Below the pieces are notes generated by a model. It searched no databases. It saw only the letters and a program-made list of their open reading frames with translations, and had not been told where the DNA came from. The translations under genes were made by a program, and so were the position numbers. DNA of 5,478 bases from Candidatus Bathyarchaeota archaeon (GTDB lineage Archaea; Thermoproteota; Bathyarchaeia; TCS64): the NCBI GenBank assembly GCA_030669135.1, contig DAOVEE010000126.1, forward strand, positions 1-5,478, given 5' to 3'. Positions 1 to 4,327 of the stretch are shown piece by piece. The first letter of the stretch is position 1. Every line of letters begins with the position of its first letter.

Positions 1-1245
1 GCCCTCTTCGGGTTCCTCGCCGCTAAGCACGCCATGGAGAAGCACAGGCTGAAGGGGACCCTCAAGCTGTTCGGGGAGCCCGCGGAGAAGGTGTGCGGCT
101 CCAAGCCCGTTCACGCCGCTAAAGGCTACTTCGACGATTTCGACGCGTCGATCCCTTACCACCCGTCAGGCTACAACACGGTGAGGTACGAGATCAACGC
201 CGCAAGCTACTGGAACACCCTGTACACATTCGAGACCCTGCACCCCGAGAACTGGTTCAGGCCCAAAGATGTGCCGTTCAACATACTGGGCCACGCCGGC
301 GGCAGGATACCCGCCGCGCTGGACGCCGTGTGCCTCATGTACACCGCTACCAAGTACGTCGAGGACTCTATGCTGCCGTACACGGCGTACTGGACGATGA
401 ACGAGTACATCATGGTGGGCGGCCAGGCGACCTCAGACAATCTGCCCCCAAGGATAGCCCAGATACAGTACGCCCACAGGGCGCCGCTGCTGGAGATGCA
501 GGAACAGATCTCCAACGTCCTAGACAACACCGCCAAGGGCGTGGCCCAGATCACGGGCACCAGGGTGACTAAGCGGATAATCGCTAGGACCAGGGTCGGC
601 CTCAGCAACAAGAAGCTATCGGAGGTTCTCTACAGGAACCTGCAGACCGTGGGTCCTCCCGTGTTCGGCGAGGAGGCCCGGGAGTTCGGCCGCAAGATCC
701 AGGAGAACCTGGGCTTTGAGCCCATGGAGGAGCCGTTGACGGAGGCGTGCCAGACAATAGCGCCCAGGGACTATTTCGACAAGGACATAAGGTACAAGTT
801 CCCGGCTTGGGTGACCACCCAGGGCTCAGACGACTACGTGGACTACCAGTGGACGGCGCCTTCTACGCGTCTGAACACCGCCAACGCCGGGCTCAGGAAC
901 CCCGACCCCAACAAGTCTCTGCCCCCGTGGACCAGGCTCGCCATGAACGGGTACTCTCCGTGCATCGACCCCGGCATAGTGACCGCCTCGAAGACCATCG
1001 GCATCACCATCGTCGACCTGCTCACCCATCCAGGCGAGCTGGCTCAGGCCAAGGAGGAGTTCGACGAGAGGACGGGAGGCGGCGTCGGCGGCTCCAGGTG
1101 GGTTGCGCCCCTGCTCCCCAAGGACTTCTACCCGCCCATAGATCTGCCCTGGCCCGAGTACGTCACCACTCAGCGCGGCTTCGAGTGGTCGCTTACTAAG
1201 CCGGGGCCGGAGAAGGAGTACAAGGTGCTACACGAGGGCGTATAG
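1..1245 (+). CDS. M20-family amidohydrolase, AbgB-like (5' end outside window)
   Basis: The reading frame is open from base 1. The ATG at 34 is internal, because the 11 codons before it (ALFGFLAAKHA) read on into family-like sequence. About 414 codons are visible and end in TAG; the N-terminal metal-binding segment (HxD motif) is off the left edge. The protein resembles AbgB, the subunit B of p-aminobenzoyl-glutamate hydrolase, and related M20 amidohydrolases. Matching landmarks are the catalytic-loop segment FGEPAEK (bases 70-90), the YHP motif (157-165), the dimerisation-domain segment GHAGGRIPAALDAV, and the C-terminal DYQWTAP and TASKTIG segments. M20 enzymes are dinuclear metallohydrolases that cleave amide bonds; p-aminobenzoyl-glutamate is a folate breakdown product. 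Two expected ligands are changed: the second Glu of the usual EE pair is Lys (codon 88-90), and the C-terminal His (LHTW in AbgB) is Pro (LPPW, codon 922-924). No signal peptide can be judged. The family call is firm; substrate and activity are uncertain. Confidence 0.85.
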   Translation, partial: ALFGFLAAKHAMEKHRLKGTLKLFGEPAEKVCGSKPVHAAKGYFDDFDASIPYHPSGYNTVRYEINAASYWNTLYTFETLHPENWFRPKDVPFNILGHAGGRIPAALDAVCLMYTATKYVEDSMLPYTAYWTMNEYIMVGGQATSDNLPPRIAQIQYAHRAPLLEMQEQISNVLDNTAKGVAQITGTRVTKRIIARTRVGLSNKKLSEVLYRNLQTVGPPVFGEEAREFGRKIQENLGFEPMEEPLTEACQTIAPRDYFDKDIRYKFPAWVTTQGSDDYVDYQWTAPSTRLNTANAGLRNPDPNKSLPPWTRLAMNGYSPCIDPGIVTASKTIGITIVDLLTHPGELAQAKEEFDERTGGGVGGSRWVAPLLPKDFYPPIDLPWPEYVTTQRGFEWSLTKPGPEKEYKVLHEGV

Positions 1246-1250
1246 CTCCA

Positions 1251-1273
1251 CCCCTTTTTTACGTGAAATTTTT
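1251..1273 (+). terminator. T-run terminator after the amidohydrolase gene
   Basis: Five bases after the TAG stop comes CCCC followed by six T (1255-1260), then a second run of five T (1269-1273). Archaeal intrinsic termination relies mainly on T-runs in the non-template strand, often without a hairpin, and none is obvious here. The position between this gene and a new TATA-like promoter supports separate transcription of the amidohydrolase gene and fhs-folD. Confidence 0.5.
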
Positions 1274-1290
1274 GCTTCCAAGCGCGTTAA

Positions 1291-1300
1291 CTTATTAAAA
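1291..1300 (+). promoter_or_regulatory. TATA-like box for fhs-folD
   Basis: CTTATTAAAA sits in an AT-rich dip between two GC-rich genes, centred about 33 bases before the fhs ATG. Archaeal transcription usually starts 24-27 bases after the box centre, which predicts a start near 1320-1323 and a leader of only about 6-9 bases. A weak AGGA (1319-1322) precedes the ATG but would lie at or outside the transcript end, so fhs mRNA may be nearly leaderless. No convincing BRE is seen upstream. Confidence 0.55.
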
Positions 1301-1328
1301 GGGTTCATCATCTATTCTAGGATTCATA

Positions 1329-3005
1329 ATGGCAATTCCACCTGACATCGAGATTGCTCAGAGCGCTAAGCTCAAACCGATTATAGAGATCGCCGCCAGC
1401 CTCGGGCTGACGGAGGACGACATCGAACTCTACGGTAATTATAAGGCCAAGATCAAGCCTCAAGTGCTGAGGGACCGGAAGGGTAAGCCGGACGGGAAGC
1501 TCATCATCGTCACCGCCGTGACGCCGACCAAGAGCGGCGAGGGCAAGACGACGATGGCCGTCGGTCTGGCCCAGGCGCTCGGCCAAATCGGCGAGAAGAA
1601 CATAGTGGTCCTACGGCAGCCGAGCCTTGGACCGGTTTTCGGTATCAAGGGCGGGGCGGCCGGAGGCGGATACGCCCAGGTGCTACCCATGGAGGACATC
1701 AACGTCCACTTCACGGGCGACCTCCACGCCGTCACCTGCGCCCACGACCTCCTGACGAGCCTCATGGAGAACCATGTCTTCCGCGGCAACAAGCTGGACA
1801 TCGCCCTCAAATCGGTGATGTGGAAGCGGGTGCTGGACATCGAGAGCAGATGCCTCAGGAAAATCGTCGTCGGCCTCGGCGACAAGAACGGAGGCGTCCC
1901 CTACGAGACGGGGTTCGAGATCACCACTGCCAGCGAGATCTGCGCAATCCACGCCATCAGCAGCGATTTGATGGACTGCAAGGAGAGGATGGGTGAGATC
2001 ACGGTCGCCTACAACGGGAAGGGCGCCGCCGTGAAGGCCAAGGAGATCGGCGGCGTCGGCGCCATGGCCATCCGCCTGAGGGACGCCGTCAAGCCCAACC
2101 TGGTGCAGACCCTTGAGAACACTCCCGCCATCATCCACGGCGGTTTTTTCGCGAACATCGCCCACGGCTGCCCCAGCCTCGCCGCCATCAAGACCGCCCT
2201 CAAACTGGCTCCCTCCGTAATCGTGGAGCCGGGATTCGGAGCCGACCTGGGCATGGAGAAGCTCTGCAACATAGCCGCCCGCGCGGGCGGGCTTAAGCCT
2301 GACCTGGTCGTCATCGTCGCCACCGTCAAGGCGCTGAAGCGGCACGCCGGGAAGAAGTACAGGGAGCTCAAGGACCCTGACCCCGAGGCTGTCGAGAGGG
2401 GCCTGCCCGTACTCGCCAACGAGGTGGATAACGCCCGCAGGCACGGCCTCCGCGTCGTGGTGTGCATGAACCACTTCTACAGCGACACGGACGAGGAGAT
2501 CAAGGTCGTCATGGACTGGGCAGAGAAGGAGGGCATCCCAGCGGCCTTCACCGACACGGTGCTCAAGGGCGGCCCCGGCGGCAAGGAGCTGGCCGAGATC
2601 GTTCTCGAGGAGGCTGAGAAGGGCAGCGACTTCCACTACCTCTACGACCTGGACATGCCGGTGGAGGAGAAGATCAGGGCCATCGCCACACAGATGTACA
2701 AGGTGGCCGACATAGAGCTGTCTTCAGAAGCACGGAAGAATCTGAGGAAGATCGTGAAGCTGGGCTTCGACAAGATGCCCATCTGCATGGCAAAGACGCC
2801 GCTGAGCCTCACAGACAACGACAGGATACAGGGGATGCCTCCCGAGGGCTATGTGCTGCCAATCGTCAGGCTCAAGCCGAGCACCGGCGTCGGCTTCATC
2901 GTGGCGTACTGCGGCGACATCAGCACCCTGCCTGCTCACCCCAGCAAGCCCGCCGCAAACGATATGGACATCGACGAGAACGGTGTAATCAAAGGACTGA
3001 GTTAA
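1329..3005 (+). CDS. fhs: Formate-tetrahydrofolate ligase (10-formyl-THF synthetase)
   Basis: Cytoplasmic enzyme that joins formate to THF using ATP, through formyl phosphate, giving 10-formyl-THF for purine synthesis or for further reduction. The product is 558 aa, the normal full length (about 557-559). It aligns essentially without gaps to the Moorella enzyme from the start (PPDIEIAQSAKLKP) to the end (DIDENGVIKGL), which confirms the ATG. The P-loop TPTKSGEGKTT is at residues 65-75, with Lys73. The conserved block SLGPVFGIKGGAAGGGYAQV is at 99-118, MEDINVHFTGD at 121-131, and KPNLVQTLENTP follows in the middle of the chain. Differences from the Moorella sequence as I recall it: Glu98 is Gln97 here; Phe384 is kept as Phe383; Trp412, which stacks on the folate ring, is Val411. 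It is the first gene of an operon with folD, with its own TATA-like box. The family is certain, but pterin specificity may be altered. Confidence 0.97.
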   Translation: MAIPPDIEIAQSAKLKPIIEIAASLGLTEDDIELYGNYKAKIKPQVLRDRKGKPDGKLIIVTAVTPTKSGEGKTTMAVGLAQALGQIGEKNIVVLRQPSLGPVFGIKGGAAGGGYAQVLPMEDINVHFTGDLHAVTCAHDLLTSLMENHVFRGNKLDIALKSVMWKRVLDIESRCLRKIVVGLGDKNGGVPYETGFEITTASEICAIHAISSDLMDCKERMGEITVAYNGKGAAVKAKEIGGVGAMAIRLRDAVKPNLVQTLENTPAIIHGGFFANIAHGCPSLAAIKTALKLAPSVIVEPGFGADLGMEKLCNIAARAGGLKPDLVVIVATVKALKRHAGKKYRELKDPDPEAVERGLPVLANEVDNARRHGLRVVVCMNHFYSDTDEEIKVVMDWAEKEGIPAAFTDTVLKGGPGGKELAEIVLEEAEKGSDFHYLYDLDMPVEEKIRAIATQMYKVADIELSSEARKNLRKIVKLGFDKMPICMAKTPLSLTDNDRIQGMPPEGYVLPIVRLKPSTGVGFIVAYCGDISTLPAHPSKPAANDMDIDENGVIKGLS

Positions 3006-3006
3006 G

Positions 3007-3837
3007 ATGACTCTAGTACTGGATGGAAGAGAGACCACCGACAAGGTCATGGAGGAGGTAGCCGCCGAGGTGGAGGCGCTCAAGGCCAGGGGGGTGACCC
3101 CGGGCCTCGCCCTCGTCCTCACAGGCGACGACAAGTACAGCGCCCGTTACGTGAAGCTCAAGAAGAAGCGCGCCGAGAAGGTGGGCATCTACGCCGAGTT
3201 TCATCATCTGGAGCAGACCACCGACGAGGAGCTCGTCGCCCTCATCAACAGGCTCAACGAGGACCCGAAGATCCACGGGATAATGGTGCAGCTTCCCCTC
3301 GCCGAGGGGCTCAGCGAGCTGAAGGCCGTGGACGCCATCGCCCCCGAGAAGGACGTGGACGGGCTGAGCCCCAGCACGCTGGGCAAGATACTCATGGGGG
3401 AGGAGACGTATCCCCCCGCCGGCGTCGAGGCCATCATGGAGCTCTTCAGGCGGTACGACCTGAGCCCCGAGAACAAGCACTGGGTGGTCGTGGGCTCCAG
3501 CAACTTCCTCAGCAAGCCCCTGGCGGCGTACCTCATGAACATGAAGGTACGGGTCACCCGGGCGGGCGAGAAATGCCCCCACGTCCCCGAGCTGCTGAAG
3601 ACGGCGGACGTCATCAGCACGGAGATCCAGAGGAAGCACTATGTGACGGCAGACATGGTGAAGCCCGGCGTCATCGTCATCGACAACGGCAACACCTACG
3701 AGGGCAAGAAAGTGTATGGAGACGTGTCGCCCGAGGCCCTGGAGAAGGCGAGCGCCTACACGCCGGTGCCCGGAGGCACGGGCCCCATGCTCATCGCCAT
3801 GCTCCTGAAGGCCACGGTGAAGGCGGCCTCCAACTAG
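3007..3837 (+). CDS. folD: FolD-type methylene-THF dehydrogenase / methenyl-THF cyclohydrolase, divergent cofactor site
   Basis: FolD interconverts 10-formyl-, methenyl- and methylene-THF; the last step normally uses NADP+ or NAD+. The product is 276 aa, close to the usual 280-300. The ATG lies one base after the fhs TAA, so the two genes are translationally close and act in sequence on the same substrate. N-terminal folate domain: the YVxxKKK catalytic segment has Tyr48 and Lys52 (E. coli Tyr50, Lys54), VQLPL has Gln95 (Gln98), and KDVDG has Asp118 (Asp121). The C-terminal TPVPGGTGPM motif (residues 252-261) is intact. The Rossmann part is unusual: the GxSxxVGxP loop is GSSNFLSKP (163-171), the usual THxxT stretch reads TRAGE (184-188), and the usual AVGKP after the next strand is EIQRK (206-210). 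The family is secure, and hydrolase chemistry looks preserved. Dehydrogenase activity or its cofactor is in doubt. A weak AAAGGA (2991-2996) could be the ribosome binding site. Confidence 0.95.
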   Translation: MTLVLDGRETTDKVMEEVAAEVEALKARGVTPGLALVLTGDDKYSARYVKLKKKRAEKVGIYAEFHHLEQTTDEELVALINRLNEDPKIHGIMVQLPLAEGLSELKAVDAIAPEKDVDGLSPSTLGKILMGEETYPPAGVEAIMELFRRYDLSPENKHWVVVGSSNFLSKPLAAYLMNMKVRVTRAGEKCPHVPELLKTADVISTEIQRKHYVTADMVKPGVIVIDNGNTYEGKKVYGDVSPEALEKASAYTPVPGGTGPMLIAMLLKATVKAASN

Positions 3838-3839
3838 AG

Positions 3840-3848
3840 ATTTAAAAG
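3840..3848 (+). promoter_or_regulatory. TATA-like box for nac
   Basis: ATTTAAAAG starts three bases after the folD stop codon. Its centre near 3844 predicts a transcription start at about 3868-3871, just before the nac start region. No T-run terminator follows folD, so some read-through from fhs-folD into nac is possible. Confidence 0.6.
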
Positions 3849-3855
3849 CATCCCA

Positions 3856-3875
3856 TCACCCCTTTCTCTGGGTGA
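3856..3875 (+). repeat. Perfect 6-base inverted repeat at the nac transcription start
   Basis: TCACCC (3856-3861) and GGGTGA (3870-3875) are exact reverse complements separated by eight pyrimidines (CTTTCTCT). The right arm contains the GGTGA that resembles the archaeal ribosome binding site. If transcription starts near 3870 the left arm is not in the RNA, so a DNA operator is more likely than an RNA hairpin. With an earlier start, a hairpin would hide the ribosome binding site. It could also be chance, since a ribosome binding site and its complement are short. Confidence 0.45.
3871..3875 (+). promoter_or_regulatory. GGTGA ribosome binding site favouring the TTG start of nac
   Basis: GGTGA matches the core of the sequence complementary to the archaeal 16S rRNA 3' end (GGAGGTGA). 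It lies five bases before TTG 3881, an ideal spacing, and overlaps the alternative GTG at 3872, which it therefore cannot serve. This decides the start in favour of TTG unless the mRNA is leaderless from GTG. Confidence 0.5.
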
Positions 3876-3880
3876 GGCTT

Positions 3881-4249
3881 TTGGCTAGAATGGATTCGCG
3901 ACGCGCCCGACGCATGATGAAGCAGATGGGCATGAAGATGGACGAGCTGGGCGACATGCACACTGTGATACTGCAGGGCAAGAACCGTGAAATAGTGATA
4001 GAGGGACCTACGGTGACCAGCATCAACGTCCAGGGCCAGAAGATGTACCAGGTAACGGGCGGCAGTGAGACGGAGCGCAAGCCGCAGACAGAGGCGGCGC
4101 CCGCGGAGGAGCAGCCCCTAGAGATACCCGAGGAAGACATACTTCTTGTGGCCCAGCAGGCCAACGTCGGCATGGAGAAGGCCCGGGCGGCGCTGGAGCA
4201 GAGCGGCGGCGACCTAGCCCAGGCCATACTGATGCTTCAGACCCGGTGA
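3881..4249 (+). CDS. nac: Archaeal nascent polypeptide-associated complex protein (NAC-UBA)
   Basis: Ribosome-associated factor, thought to act as a homodimer and to contact nascent chains as they leave the exit tunnel; it is homologous to eukaryotic alpha-NAC. From TTG 3881 the product is 122 aa, a normal length. It has a basic N-terminus (RRARRMMKQMGMKM, residues 7-20) that may bind the ribosome, and a NAC domain at about 25-62 ending in the hallmark QGQKMYQVTGG. A Glu/Pro-rich acidic linker follows (about 65-83), then a C-terminal UBA domain from about residue 84 to the end (IPEEDILLVAQQANVG, then EQSGGDLAQAILML). Candidate starts are GTG 3872, TTG 3881 and ATG 3890. TTG has the best-spaced ribosome binding site and gives an N-terminus like that of other archaeal NACs (short lead-in, then MDxRR). 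It is monocistronic by appearance, with its own promoter. The family is certain; the start is moderately so. Confidence 0.95.
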   Translation: MARMDSRRARRMMKQMGMKMDELGDMHTVILQGKNREIVIEGPTVTSINVQGQKMYQVTGGSETERKPQTEAAPAEEQPLEIPEEDILLVAQQANVGMEKARAALEQSGGDLAQAILMLQTR

Positions 4250-4257
4250 CCAACGGG

Positions 4258-4265
4258 TATAAATA
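4258..4265 (+). promoter_or_regulatory. Distal TATA box upstream of the nuclease gene
   Basis: TATAAATA is a near-perfect archaeal TATA sequence starting nine bases after the nac stop. Its centre predicts transcription from about 4286-4289, giving a leader of roughly 40 bases that would contain the GGTGG ribosome binding site. It competes as a candidate with the second box near 4304. Confidence 0.5.
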
Positions 4266-4266
4266 A

Positions 4267-4286
4267 CCCCACATAATTTATTGGGG
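4267..4286 (+). repeat. 20-base imperfect palindrome between two TATA boxes
   Basis: The arms are CCCCA (4267-4271) and TGGGG (4282-4286). Inside them ATAA (4273-4276) pairs with TTAT (4278-4281) around a central T, with one unpaired C (4272). It lies between the distal TATA box and its predicted start, a typical place for an archaeal repressor operator. As RNA the inner loop is too tight for full pairing. No T-run follows, so a terminator role for nac is weak. Confidence 0.4.
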
Positions 4287-4299
4287 CAACTCGGTTATC

Positions 4300-4309
4300 C
4301 ATATATAAT
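4300..4309 (+). promoter_or_regulatory. Proximal TATA-like box of the nuclease gene
   Basis: CATATATAAT lies about 24 bases before the TTG start. Transcription from it would begin at about 4328-4331, at or just past the TTG, so it would produce a leaderless transcript or would initiate slightly early. A non-ATG leaderless start is unusual, which favours the distal box for this gene. Confidence 0.4.
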
Positions 4310-4316
4310 CGTCTCC

Positions 4317-4321
4317 GGTGG
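4317..4321 (+). promoter_or_regulatory. GGTGG ribosome binding site for the TTG start at 4328
   Basis: GGTGG matches the GGTG core of the archaeal ribosome binding site and sits six bases before TTG 4328. The next in-frame ATG, at 4388, would remove the first strands of the metallo-beta-lactamase fold, so this site and the TTG define the start. Confidence 0.5.
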
Positions 4322-4327
4322 CCCAGC

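Noticed and set aside
34..36. ATG 34 as the start of the amidohydrolase gene
   Set aside because: The frame is open to base 1, the upstream codons continue family-like sequence, and a start here would lack the N-terminal catalytic half.
1683..2636. Long minus-strand open frame opposite fhs
   Set aside because: It is a by-product of GC-rich coding on the + strand; its translation is low-complexity and matches no family, and fhs is certain.
3013..3639. Minus-strand open frame opposite folD
   Set aside because: Same cause: it mirrors folD codons, and no promoter or ribosome binding site supports it.
3872..3874. GTG 3872 as the nac start
   Set aside because: It overlaps the GGTGA that best serves TTG 3881. 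It stays possible only if the mRNA is leaderless.
4267..4286. Palindrome read as an intrinsic terminator of nac
   Set aside because: No T-run follows it and the stem is only about five pairs. A regulatory site fits better, though this is not proven.
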